DNA from: Cyanobacteria bacterium UBA11153
GTDB lineage: Bacteria > Cyanobacteriota > Cyanobacteriia > Cyanobacteriales > Coleofasciculaceae
Direction of reading: 5' to 3'
Length of the DNA stretch: 18,158 nucleotides
NCBI GenBank assembly: GCA_003511885.1
Contig: DOIX01000341.1
Coordinates: 834-18,991 of the forward strand
Positions 1 to 7,779 of this stretch are shown in pieces. The notes beneath the pieces are model-generated. The model saw only the letters and a program-made list of their open reading frames with translations, was not told the DNA's origin and did no database searches. The first letter of the stretch is position 1, and every line of letters starts with the position of its first letter. The position numbers and the translations under genes are program-made.

Positions 1-334
1 GAGTTCGGAGTTCGGAGGAAGGTGTTTTCCCTTGACTTTTTTCATGATAGTTACCACGCATTGGGCTTGTAATATCGATTTATTGCCTAAGAAATTTGAC
101 CTGAAAATGCTGTAAGGCTCTTGTTTATGGGCTTTCAGCTTCAGCTCTTTCGTCGAACTCAGGTAACTGACAAGAATGATATCAGTAAATTAGGATCGGG
201 AGTTTGAGATGGTGGAGGTATGAAAAAAACGAATCAAACAACTTAAAGCCGAAACCATACCTATCTACTTTGGGGCTAAGGATGCCAGAGTCCCGTGGTA
301 TGGTAGACTTTTAGTGTCTGTGTTGTAGGATATA
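1..334. other. Non-coding stretch before the heptamer array
   Basis: No convincing gene was found here. The first 17 bases are a short direct repeat (gagttcgg twice). On the + strand a 34-codon open stretch follows the TGA at 221-223 and reads to the TAG at 327-329. It has no start codon and resembles nothing I recognise, so it could be the tail of a decayed gene or chance. Confidence 0.4.
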
Positions 335-696
335 TCATTGGTCATTGGTCATTGGTCACTAGTCATTGGTCATTGGTCATTAGTCATTAGTCATTAGTTA
401 TTAGTTATTAGTTATTGGTCATTAGTCATTAGTCATTAGTCATTAGTCATTAGTTATTGGTCATTAGTCATTAGTCATTAGTCATTAGTCATTAGTCATT
501 AGTCATTAGTCATTAGTCATTAGTCATTAGTCCTTAGTCATTAGTCATTAGTCCTTAGTCCTTAGTCCTTAGTTCTTAGTCCTTAGTTCTTAGTTCTTAG
601 TCCTTAGTTCTTAGTCATCAGTCATTAGTCATTAGTCATTAGTCATTAGTCATTAGTCATCAGTCATTAGTCATTAGTCATTAGTCATTAGTCATC
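335..696. repeat. Heptanucleotide tandem array (STRR2-like)
   Basis: About 52 tandem copies of a 7-base unit, mostly gtcatta. Variants are gtcattg, gttatta, gttattg, gtcctta, gttctta, gtcatca and gtcacta. Units beginning at 341 and at 691 are in the same 7-base register, so 350 bases contain no net insertion or deletion. This matches the short tandemly repeated repetitive (STRR) sequences known from filamentous cyanobacteria, whose second class has the unit TTGGTCA. Because 7 is not a multiple of 3 and the unit contains TAG (and TAA on the other strand), the array carries stop codons in all six frames, so it cannot be coding. Confidence 0.95.
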
Positions 697-830
697 TCCA
701 GAAACTAGGTTTTTATCCAGACAGAGTAAGGGTTTGACATTGTTTTTTGGAGATGTCTATTGGTTATTAGTCATTAGCCATTAGCCATTAGCCTGTCTTT
801 CATTAGCCATTAAATCGGAATAGATAATTT
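697..830 (+). promoter_or_regulatory. Upstream region of the hybrid kinase, with possible promoter and second heptamer patch
   Basis: A perfect -35 hexamer TTGACA lies at 734-739. The best -10 at 16-17 bases is only TCTATT/CTATTG (756-762), preceded by TG at 754-755, so the promoter is tentative. A short imperfect palindrome (agaaac-tag-gtttt, about 699-713) precedes it. Positions 760-815 are a degenerate second patch of the heptamer repeat (ttattag, tcattag, ccattag), which would lie in the kinase mRNA leader. No clear Shine-Dalgarno sequence precedes the ATG at 831. Confidence 0.35.
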
Positions 831-3800
831 ATGCGATTATTCTCTAAAATTTTATCTTTACCAAATTGGCTGAAAAGGGTGCGCCAGAAGATGAAAGCGG
901 TGCGGGCTTGGCAAGCCAAGAGAGAGTCTCACTCAGCGCTGCTAGAAAGAGCGATCGCAGCTAGTAGTAATGGCACGATTATTACTGATGCTACATTACC
1001 AGATTATCCGATTGTTTGGGTCAATGCTGGATTTGAGCGGATGACAGGTTACTCGGCGGCAGAAGTTATCGGTAAAAATTCCCGCTTCTTAACCAGAAGG
1101 GATACAGCACAACCTGCTCTTGATGAATTGCGGCAGACGCTTGCCGCAGAAAAATCCTGCTGTGTTGTCCTGAGAAACTATCGGAAAGATGGTACGCTCT
1201 TCTGGAATGAACTCTCCGTTTCTCCAGTCAGAGATGCCACAGGCAAGTTAACCCACTACATCGGGATTCAAAAGGATATCACAGATCGGAAGAAAGCTGA
1301 AGAAGAGCGCGATCGCTTTTTTGCCCTCTCCATTGATATGCTTTGTATTGCTGGCTTTGATGGGTATTTCAAGCGCCTCAATCCAGCCTGGGAAAAAACA
1401 TTAGGCTTTACCACCGCAGAATTATTAGCTAAACCCTATCTAGATTTCGTTTATCCTGACGATATAGAGTCAACAATTGCCGAAGCACAGAAATTAACAA
1501 CAGGTAGAGAAACTATCTGTTTTGAAAATCGTTACCTCTGTAAAGATGGTTCCTATAAGTGGATTTTGTGGAATGCTACGCCCTGGATAGAACAAAATTT
1601 AATTTACTGTATCGCTCACGATATCACCGAACGGAAGCAAACAGAAGCCAATCTGAAATATTCCCAATCCCTAATTGCTGGAGTATTAAATAGTTCCCTT
1701 GATGGAGTGATGGCTTTTGAATCAGTTAGGGATGAGAGAGGAAAAATTATTGACTTTAAATGGCTCCTTGTCAATCCATCAGCAGAAATAGTATTAAAAC
1801 GCTCCCAAACTCAGTTATTGGGCAAACAGTTGCTCCAGGAAATGGGAGGCAATCTCCGAGAACAACTCTTCGATTTGTACATTCAAGTAGTAGAAACAGG
1901 GGAACCCTTAGAAGGAGAATTTTATTACGAACACGAATGGTTAAAAGGTTGGTTTCACCTAGCAGCAGCCAAATTAGGAGACGGCTTTACCGTAACCTTC
2001 CGGAATATTGACGATCGCAAACATACTGAGGCAGAATTACAACAGAGAACTTCTGAATTACAAGCTATTTTTAATGCCTTTCCCGATTTATACTTCCGCC
2101 TGAGACAAGATGGCATAATTCTTGATTACAAATCCGCCAATAACGCGGATCTTTACGTGCCTCCCCATATATTTATGGGCAAACCAATTAGGGATATTTT
2201 ACCACCCGATCTCAGCCAGAATATTTATGAATCAATTGCTCAAGTTACCAAAAATAACTCAGTTGTCAGTATCGAGTATTCCCTAGATATACAAGAAAAA
2301 ACTGAATACTATGAAGCCAGATTTGTCCCCTTAATCGCAGATCAAATAATCGCAATTGTCCGGAATATTACCGAAAGGAAACAAGCGGAAAAACAACAGC
2401 GAGAAGCAGAATCCGCCATCCGCACCTTATATCGAGTAGCTTCAGCACCAAAACTAACTTTTGAGAAGCGACTGCAAGGATTATTAGCAATGGGGCGAAG
2501 GTATTTTGCTCTTGACATCGGGATTGTATCGCGGATTCACGAAGAGACATATCAGATAATTGCAGCCCAAGTACCGCCTCGGCTTTCCCTAGAAATTCGT
2601 AGTGGAAACTTGTTTAATTTAGGGCAAACAATCTCTCGCGCAACGATTCAATCAAAAGAACCAATTTGTTTGGATTCAGTCAAAGATTCCCAATGGAAAA
2701 ATCATCCTGCTTATCCAGCATTATCCCTAGAATCATATATTGGCACCAGAATTATGGTAGGAGGAACTACTTACGGTACGCTTAATTTTTCTAGTTTAAA
2801 AGAGCGAAGTTTATCTTTTAAAGATAGCGACAAACAACTTTTAAAGCTCATGGCTCAATGGGTAGGGAATGAAATTGAACGTAATTCAGCTAAAAGAGAA
2901 TTAGAGAGGCAACTCCAACGAGTATTGCTACTCGAACAAATTACCCAAGAAATTCGGCAAAGTCTCGATGCTGAACAAATTTTTCAGACATCTGCCAGCC
3001 AAATTGGTAGAGCATTTAATGTAAATCGCTGTCTAATTCACAGCTATATTTCTCAACCTTATCCGCACATTCCTGTGGTGGGAGAGTATCTAGAATTAGG
3101 CTACAAATCTTTTAAAGATATAGAAATTCCCGTGGTTGGTAATCTCCATGCCCAGACAGTAATTTCTCAGGATCGGGTGGTGGTTTCATCAAACGTATAT
3201 ACAGATCCTTTACTGACAGATGTCACCTCAATTTGTCGCCACATTGGTTTGAAGTCAATGCTGTCAGTACGGACATCCTATCAAGGAGAGACAAATGGGG
3301 TGATGTGTTTGCATCAGTGCGATGGTTTTCGGGAGTGGACAGAAGATGAAATTGAACTTTTATCAGCCGTTGCCGCTCAAGTTGGTATCGCTTTAGCTCA
3401 GGCTCAATTACTAACAAAGGAGAAACAGCGGCAAGAGGAACTTATTAAAAATAACATCGCTCTCTATCAAGCTAAACGAGAAGCTGACGTGGCAAATCGA
3501 GCCAAAAGCGAGTTTCTGGCAATGATGAGTCATGAAATCCGTACCCCAATGAATGCCGTAATTGGGATGACAGGATTACTGTTAGATACTGAGCTTACCC
3601 CCCAACAACAAGACTTCGTAGAAACTATTAGTAGCAGTGGCGAATCTCTCCTCACTATCATCAACGATATTCTCGATTTTTCTAAAATTGAATCCGGTAG
3701 ATTAGACTTAGAAGAACACCCCTTCGATTTGCGAATTTGTGTAGAAGAAGCCTTGGATCTTGTCGCATCCCAAGCTAGTGCCAAAGACTTAGAATTAGCG

Positions 3801-5582
3801 TACCTAGTTCATCCCCAAACCCCTGTTACCCTTGTTGGTGATATCACCAGAGTGCGACAAATCCTGGTTAATCTCCTCAGTAATGCCGTTAAATTTACCG
3901 AAAAAGGCGAAGTAGTCATTTCCATTTCCTCAGTTGTGATTCCTAGTCAAAATGGGGAAGGGATAATGGGGACGAAGAGAGTGGAAAATAATCAACAACA
4001 AATCAGTAACAACCAACAACTAAAAACCAACAACCAACAAACTTACGAAATCCAATTTGCTGTCCGCGATACTGGAATTGGTATTCCCGCAGATAAAATG
4101 GATCGCCTCTTTAAAGCTTTCAGTCAAGTTGATGCTTCAATGACTCGTACTTATGGTGGTACAGGATTAGGTTTAGTCATCAGCAAACGCTTAAGTGAAA
4201 TGATGGGAGGACGGATGTGGGTGGAGAGCCAGGTTGGCAAAGGGTCTATATTTTATTTTACAGTTATTGCCAGATCAGCTAGTAACCAAATTAGCCCCAA
4301 TAGCAGTGCAGTTAATTTACATATATCCCAGCCAGAATTAAGTAAAAAACGTCTTCTCGTGGTGGATGATAATGCGACTAACCGCCAAATCTTAACCTTG
4401 CAAGCATTATCTTGGGGCATGGAAACTAAAGCCGCAGAGTCAGGATTACAAGCTCTAAAGTGGCTTTCTGATAACGAGCATTTTGATATTGCAATTTTGG
4501 ATATGCAAATGCCAGAAATGGATGGTTTGACTTTAGCTCGTCAGATTAAATCATTACCAAATAGTAAAAACATTCCTTTAGTAATGTTAAGTTCAGTCGG
4601 TCATCATTCTCTCTCAAAATCAGAAGAATTAAATCATTTCTCGGCTGTATTGACAAAGCCAATTAAACAAGCTCAACTCTACGAAATATTTATTAATATC
4701 TTGGGCAAACATAAGTTTTCGCTTCGCCCTATCCATACACCACCAGATCCATTAACTCCTCTTTTAGCCCAACAACTTCCCTTACGGATTCTCTTAGTAG
4801 AAGACGTAGCAGTTAATCAAAAAGTTGCCCGACAAATGTTGCAAAGATTGGGATATCGTGCTGATATTGCTAATAATGGTAAAGAGGCATTAGAATCTTT
4901 GCACCGTCAATCTTATAATGTGGTATTTATGGATGTTCAGATGCCAGAAATGGACGGATTGGAAGCAACTAAACTAATTCGTCAGGAATGGTTATCTCCA
5001 TCAGAGCCTTGGATTGTTGCCATGACAGCTCATGCCATGCAAGGGGATAAGGAAGAGTGTCTGAGAGTGGGGATGAATGATTATATCAGTAAGCCTGTTC
5101 GACCAGAAGCGATAGTTCAAGCTTTAAATAAATATTCCCAAATCCATTGTGAAATTCCATCTCCTACAGTTGAAATGAATTATGAACCATCCTTAATAGA
5201 AGTAGAGTTAGATTTAAGTAAAACACCTGCTATTGATATGGGGGTACTGGAAGGGTTTAAAGAAATAGCAGGTGATGATTTTGATGAATTACTAGTTGAA
5301 TTGATTGATAGCTACCTGGAAGATGCACCGCCAAGATTGGAGTCTATTAGTAATGCAATTGAGGTAAAAAATGCAAAAGTATTGCAACATTCTGCTCATG
5401 CGTTAAAATCCGCTAGTCTTACCATTGGTGCCAAGTTACTGGCTCAAATCTGTAGCGAGTTAGAAACAATTGCTCGTCAGGGTACTACTGTTGGTACATC
5501 AAGTCTGCTTTTACAGCTTAATACTGAGTACGAGCGCGTTGTCGCAGCTTTACAAGCAGAATATCCTAATCCTAAAAGCTGA
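831..5582 (+). CDS. Hybrid sensor histidine kinase with Cys-less LOV, PAS, GAF, REC-REC and HPt domains
   Basis: A 1583-residue cytosolic phosphorelay protein; no membrane segment is visible. Domains in order: LOV-type PAS (about 38-152); PAS (160-268); PAS-like (275-400); PAS (405-518); GAF (540-685); GAF (700-860); HisKA with phospho-acceptor His901 in SHEIRTPMN; HATPase with N-box Asn1014/Asn1018, G1 DTGIGIP (1080-1086) and G2 GGTGLGL (1109-1115); receiver 1 with Asp1179/Asp1180, Asp1224 and Lys1276; receiver 2 with Glu1324/Asp1325, Asp1368 and Lys1421; HPt with His1523 in HALKSASL. All phosphotransfer residues are present, so signal can run His901 to Asp to His1523, presumably to an unlinked regulator. 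The LOV domain has Ser84 where the photoadduct cysteine belongs (GKNSRFL). Residues about 1038-1070, between HATPase boxes, are low complexity (Asn/Gln) and encoded by heptamer repeats. The ATG at 831 is the first in frame and lacks a strong ribosome binding site. The ligand or light input is inferred, not shown. Confidence 0.93.
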   Translation: MRLFSKILSLPNWLKRVRQKMKAVRAWQAKRESHSALLERAIAASSNGTIITDATLPDYPIVWVNAGFERMTGYSAAEVIGKNSRFLTRRDTAQPALDELRQTLAAEKSCCVVLRNYRKDGTLFWNELSVSPVRDATGKLTHYIGIQKDITDRKKAEEERDRFFALSIDMLCIAGFDGYFKRLNPAWEKTLGFTTAELLAKPYLDFVYPDDIESTIAEAQKLTTGRETICFENRYLCKDGSYKWILWNATPWIEQNLIYCIAHDITERKQTEANLKYSQSLIAGVLNSSLDGVMAFESVRDERGKIIDFKWLLVNPSAEIVLKRSQTQLLGKQLLQEMGGNLREQLFDLYIQVVETGEPLEGEFYYEHEWLKGWFHLAAAKLGDGFTVTFRNIDDRKHTEAELQQRTSELQAIFNAFPDLYFRLRQDGIILDYKSANNADLYVPPHIFMGKPIRDILPPDLSQNIYESIAQVTKNNSVVSIEYSLDIQEKTEYYEARFVPLIADQIIAIVRNITERKQAEKQQREAESAIRTLYRVASAPKLTFEKRLQGLLAMGRRYFALDIGIVSRIHEETYQIIAAQVPPRLSLEIRSGNLFNLGQTISRATIQSKEPICLDSVKDSQWKNHPAYPALSLESYIGTRIMVGGTTYGTLNFSSLKERSLSFKDSDKQLLKLMAQWVGNEIERNSAKRELERQLQRVLLLEQITQEIRQSLDAEQIFQTSASQIGRAFNVNRCLIHSYISQPYPHIPVVGEYLELGYKSFKDIEIPVVGNLHAQTVISQDRVVVSSNVYTDPLLTDVTSICRHIGLKSMLSVRTSYQGETNGVMCLHQCDGFREWTEDEIELLSAVAAQVGIALAQAQLLTKEKQRQEELIKNNIALYQAKREADVANRAKSEFLAMMSHEIRTPMNAVIGMTGLLLDTELTPQQQDFVETISSSGESLLTIINDILDFSKIESGRLDLEEHPFDLRICVEEALDLVASQASAKDLELAYLVHPQTPVTLVGDITRVRQILVNLLSNAVKFTEKGEVVISISSVVIPSQNGEGIMGTKRVENNQQQISNNQQLKTNNQQTYEIQFAVRDTGIGIPADKMDRLFKAFSQVDASMTRTYGGTGLGLVISKRLSEMMGGRMWVESQVGKGSIFYFTVIARSASNQISPNSSAVNLHISQPELSKKRLLVVDDNATNRQILTLQALSWGMETKAAESGLQALKWLSDNEHFDIAILDMQMPEMDGLTLARQIKSLPNSKNIPLVMLSSVGHHSLSKSEELNHFSAVLTKPIKQAQLYEIFINILGKHKFSLRPIHTPPDPLTPLLAQQLPLRILLVEDVAVNQKVARQMLQRLGYRADIANNGKEALESLHRQSYNVVFMDVQMPEMDGLEATKLIRQEWLSPSEPWIVAMTAHAMQGDKEECLRVGMNDYISKPVRPEAIVQALNKYSQIHCEIPSPTVEMNYEPSLIEVELDLSKTPAIDMGVLEGFKEIAGDDFDELLVELIDSYLEDAPPRLESISNAIEVKNAKVLQHSAHALKSASLTIGAKLLAQICSELETIARQGTTVGTSSLLLQLNTEYERVVAALQAEYPNPKS
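3992..4040 (+). repeat. Heptamer repeat inside the kinase gene (STRR3-like)
   Basis: Seven consecutive 7-base units inside the HATPase coding region: tcaacaa, caaatca, gtaacaa, ccaacaa, ctaaaaa, ccaacaa, ccaacaa. They encode the Asn/Gln-rich stretch around residues 1054-1070. The unit resembles the CAACAGT class of cyanobacterial STRR sequences, which are usually intergenic. Confidence 0.7.
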
Positions 5583-5832
5583 TGACTATTCCTTGAAAGC
5601 CTTAGAAGAGAAGTTACGCAAAACCCAAGGGCGAGCATCTTGCTCGCACTACATCATACAGCGGTTCCCGCTCTTATGAGGTACAATAAATAATCTATCA
5701 AATAATGAAATAGCAACCGCCATATCGGGATCGACCGAAATAACGTGATGAAGAGAGCCTTGAAGCTTTGCTTGATACGGGGTTTGATGTTCATCAAATA
5801 ACTATCAACTGTCAACTATCAACTGTCAACTA
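5583..5832. other. Intergenic spacer between convergent genes, with hairpin
   Basis: Separates the kinase from the oppositely oriented RNase III-like gene. It holds a perfect 7-bp hairpin, gcgagca-tct-tgctcgc, at 5631-5647. This is without a following T-run, so it looks more like an interspersed palindromic repeat than a canonical terminator, although it is placed where one is expected. Nothing coding is seen. Confidence 0.5.
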
Positions 5833-5834
5833 TT
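5800..5834. repeat. Five-unit heptamer repeat overlapping a stop codon
   Basis: Units aactatc, aactgtc, aactatc, aactgtc, aactatt in perfect 7-base register. The array runs into 5833-5835, the stop codon (TAA on the minus strand) of the RNase III-like gene. It resembles the CAACTGT/CAACAGT class of cyanobacterial heptamer repeats. Confidence 0.8.
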
Positions 5835-6786
5835 AAGACTTTTTGCCTTCCATCAACTGATTAAACCGCTCTCTTCCTTCATGATAATCTTTACTCTCAT
5901 ACCCCATGACATGGCGAATAATCCACTTTTGTGCCTTACCATCTTCTAAGAGGAGCGCGATTGCAATTCGTAGAACTTCATCCCCATCCACAAATTCTTC
6001 GACAAACCAATTTTCTGTTTTCTTCAATGCACCTTTATCGCCCGCAGCCTGATGTTGTAAATAAATTCCTGCCACTAACGCCTTAAAAGATTTAACATAA
6101 ATTTTCTCTTCGCCTAAATTCAAGGCTGCTAAATCTACTTGCTTAAAATACTCAGTTTGCCGTTCTCTTCCAGTTAATTCTCGGTATAATTCCCCTAACC
6201 TCGCAACTCTGACATTGGGGAGGTGGCGATATAAATACTCCAAAACCACTACTTTCAGGAGATGATCGCCTAAAAACTGTAATTGTTTGTTAGGATTAGA
6301 ACGTTCCTTAATCGGTTTTAAATAACGTTCTAAAACTGGGGAAATTAATTTTTTATTTAACCAATTCCGCGTCTGAGAGAATCCTCTATCTAAATGAATT
6401 GCCCCGACTAAAGCCTTAAAACCTGTATCAAAGGGATTGGGAAACTTTTGGCGGAGGATGAATCTTTCTGGCATATTTACCAGAAAAGGATAAGCCTCTC
6501 CCAATCCCAGTTGATACCAAAGTTTCGTCAGCCTTTCCCCTTCCGTTAGTTTATCTCGCAAAGCCGCAAAATTAGTCACTTCCAGATAAGGCGTATGAGA
6601 ATATAGGTAAGAAGCGATCGCAAAATTGATTACCGCATTACCTAGAAACTCCAACCTTTCGTTATTCTCCGTCCCCTCCCCAAGTTGTTCCGAGTATGAG
6701 GGATGGCTCAAAGCAAGGCGAAGAATATCGCTATTTTTAAACTGAATGCCAATTTTCGCTTCAACTGGTGCGGGATTCCATTCCAT
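5833..6786 (-). CDS. Tandem RNase III-fold protein with degenerate catalytic sites
   Basis: 317 residues with two RNase III-like domains and no recognisable double-stranded RNA-binding domain. Domain 1 (about 8-155) has the signature NERLEFLGN (42-50) and the second helix FDTGFKALVGAIHLD (119-133). Domain 2 (about 165-265) has LQFLGD (169-174) and VKSFKALVAGIYL (231-243). Active RNase III needs Glu and Asp in the ErLEfLGD motif and Asp-x-x-Glu before the AL(I/V)GA motif. Here domain 1 keeps Glu46 but has Asn50 for Asp and Thr121/Lys124 for Asp/Glu. Domain 2 keeps Asp174 but has Gln170 for Glu and Lys232/Lys235 for Asp/Glu. Metal-dependent cleavage is therefore unlikely, and a structural or RNA-binding role is inferred. 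The start ATG overlaps the upstream uspA-like gene by 26 bases, suggesting translational coupling. A C-terminal tail (265-317) is unassigned. Confidence 0.85.
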   Translation of the reverse strand: MEWNPAPVEAKIGIQFKNSDILRLALSHPSYSEQLGEGTENNERLEFLGNAVINFAIASYLYSHTPYLEVTNFAALRDKLTEGERLTKLWYQLGLGEAYPFLVNMPERFILRQKFPNPFDTGFKALVGAIHLDRGFSQTRNWLNKKLISPVLERYLKPIKERSNPNKQLQFLGDHLLKVVVLEYLYRHLPNVRVARLGELYRELTGRERQTEYFKQVDLAALNLGEEKIYVKSFKALVAGIYLQHQAAGDKGALKKTENWFVEEFVDGDEVLRIAIALLLEDGKAQKWIIRHVMGYESKDYHEGRERFNQLMEGKKS

Positions 6787-7294
6787 CGGTTTTTACAGAT
6801 TCAGGACTTTCTACTACTTTAGACTGTATGGTGAGAACTGAGCAGGTAGCATGGTGTAAAACATAATTGCTGACACTACCCAGAATCAACTCACTTAACC
6901 CCGACAACCCCCGATGCCCGATGACAATCAAATCCGCGCCCCAATTTTTAGCAAACTGACAGATAGTTTCCCCTGCACTACCGGGAATCTGGATAAATTC
7001 TGCCTTCACCCCCTCCGCCACCGCTTGGGAAGTTCGCGATCGCAACATTTCTAAACATTCACTTTCAAATTCATCCCACTGCTTGCGATAACTGATATTC
7101 ACATCATCCAAACGCCAGGGATAGTAATCCACACCCACAAATCCAGGCACACCTGGACTATTCTCTTCCTCTGGTGCTAAAACATGTAATAGCATCAAAT
7201 GACCATTAAGTACCTTAGCCAAGGCAAGGGCAGAATCGACAACATGGCTGCCAATTCCAGAGCTATCCATTGCAACGAGAATCTTTTCAAACAT
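6761..7294 (-). CDS. Universal stress protein, UspA family
   Basis: A single-domain UspA protein of 177 residues, starting MFEKILVAMDSS. The ATP-binding signature G-x2-G-x9-G-S is present as GHRG...GSVS near the C-terminal side, so it is of the nucleotide-binding class; a short tail follows. I choose the ATG at 7294 because GGAGG lies six bases upstream of it. A GTG four codons earlier (7306) would bury that ribosome binding site. The family acts as cytosolic ATP-dependent stress modulators; the target here is unknown. Its 3' end overlaps the start of the RNase III-like gene by 26 bases, so the two are very probably co-expressed. Confidence 0.92.
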   Translation of the reverse strand: MFEKILVAMDSSGIGSHVVDSALALAKVLNGHLMLLHVLAPEEENSPGVPGFVGVDYYPWRLDDVNISYRKQWDEFESECLEMLRSRTSQAVAEGVKAEFIQIPGSAGETICQFAKNWGADLIVIGHRGLSGLSELILGSVSNYVLHHATCSVLTIQSKVVESPESVKTDGMESRTS

Positions 7295-7354
7295 ATAAAC
7301 CTCCACTTAAACAGTCCCCCTCCATAGCCGCTGGCAATGAGCTGACACTGACAG

Positions 7355-7363
7355 TGGTATAAT
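7355..7363 (+). promoter_or_regulatory. Extended -10 promoter element (TGGTATAAT)
   Basis: A perfect TGnTATAAT extended -10 at 7355-7363 on the + strand. No good -35 hexamer lies 16-18 bases upstream, which is tolerated by extended -10 promoters. Transcription would begin near 7370 and run through the folded RNA element towards the metallophosphoesterase gene. Confidence 0.5.
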
Positions 7364-7370
7364 TAACAGC

Positions 7371-7404
7371 GAATCTATATTTAGCCATTAGATTCCGACT
7401 TTTT
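7371..7404 (+). terminator. AU-rich hairpin plus T-run, possible attenuator
   Basis: GAATCTA (7371-7377) pairs with TAGATTC (7389-7395) over an 11-base loop, and TTTTT follows at 7400-7404. The stem is AU-rich and weak. Its position right behind the extended -10 suggests early termination or attenuation, but this is tentative. Confidence 0.25.
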
Positions 7405-7443
7405 GACGATCGATTGACCGCAAGCTATTCCGTAACAATACGA

Positions 7444-7545
7444 TCTTAACCTATCAGTACCGGATCAAACCTTCCCATACAGGAAGCAAAGCAGTTAGAC
7501 TATTGGTGAGAAGTACTAGATCGCCAGCCGCACGATAGGTTAAGA
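7444..7545 (+). ncRNA. Candidate structured RNA, 12-bp closing stem with two hairpins
   Basis: Arms 7444-7455 and 7534-7545 are perfectly complementary over 12 bases (TCTTAACCTATC with GATAGGTTAAGA). Inside are hairpin A (CTTCC 7471-7475 with GGAAG 7482-7486, loop of six) and hairpin B (TTGGTGA 7503-7509 with TCGCCAG 7521-7527). Hairpin B uses two G-U pairs that work only if the + strand is transcribed. AGTAC at 7456-7460, next to the closing stem, can pair with GTACT at 7513-7517 in the loop of hairpin B, a possible pseudoknot. It matches no riboswitch or small RNA family I can name. There is a slight, unconvincing resemblance to 5S rRNA around hairpin A. It could be a leader element of the downstream gene, an independent small RNA, or a small mobile palindrome. 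Confidence 0.4.
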
Positions 7546-7779
7546 AAGTAAAGGATCGAAAACTCAACCATAATCAAAACTGACTAGCAAACAACTATAG
7601 ATAAAAAAGGGCAGTTAATTAAAGGCTGAAGTATCAAGTATCAAATCAAGATTGCCAAATTACAGATATTTCCGCCTTCAGAGCCTAATGCTCCATTGGG
7701 TTAATTCCCCTTTTTCTCCCTCTTACATCTCCCATCTACCTCTGCCCCACTATCAAGTCAGGATCTAACATCAGGATAT

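Larger units (their letters stand above)
7295..7779. other. Divergent intergenic region (uspA / metallophosphoesterase)
   Basis: A 485-base spacer without a gene. On the + strand, in order: an extended -10 promoter (7355-7363); a small hairpin followed by five T (7371-7404); a 102-base folded element (7444-7545); a direct duplication of gtatcaa (7631-7644); a 9-bp imperfect stem (AGGCTGAAG 7623-7631 with CTTCAGAGCCT 7676-7686); and a pyrimidine-rich run before the ATG at 7780. Confidence 0.6.

Noticed and set aside
335..696. CRISPR array
   Set aside because: Units are only 7 bases and directly adjacent, with no spacers of unique sequence and no cas gene nearby.
2930..3420. Bilin-binding (cyanobacteriochrome) GAF domain in the kinase
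   Set aside because: The canonical chromophore Cys-His pair and surrounding CBCR motif are not seen; the nearby Cys802 is in a different context. It is called an ordinary GAF domain.
6761..7306. GTG start of the UspA gene at 7306
   Set aside because: The GGAGG ribosome binding site lies downstream of this GTG and is well spaced for the ATG at 7294.
7444..7545. 5S rRNA or SRP RNA gene
   Set aside because: Hairpin A resembles part of 5S helix III, but 5S helix II is missing and the element is too short. The GNRA-type SRP loop is also absent.
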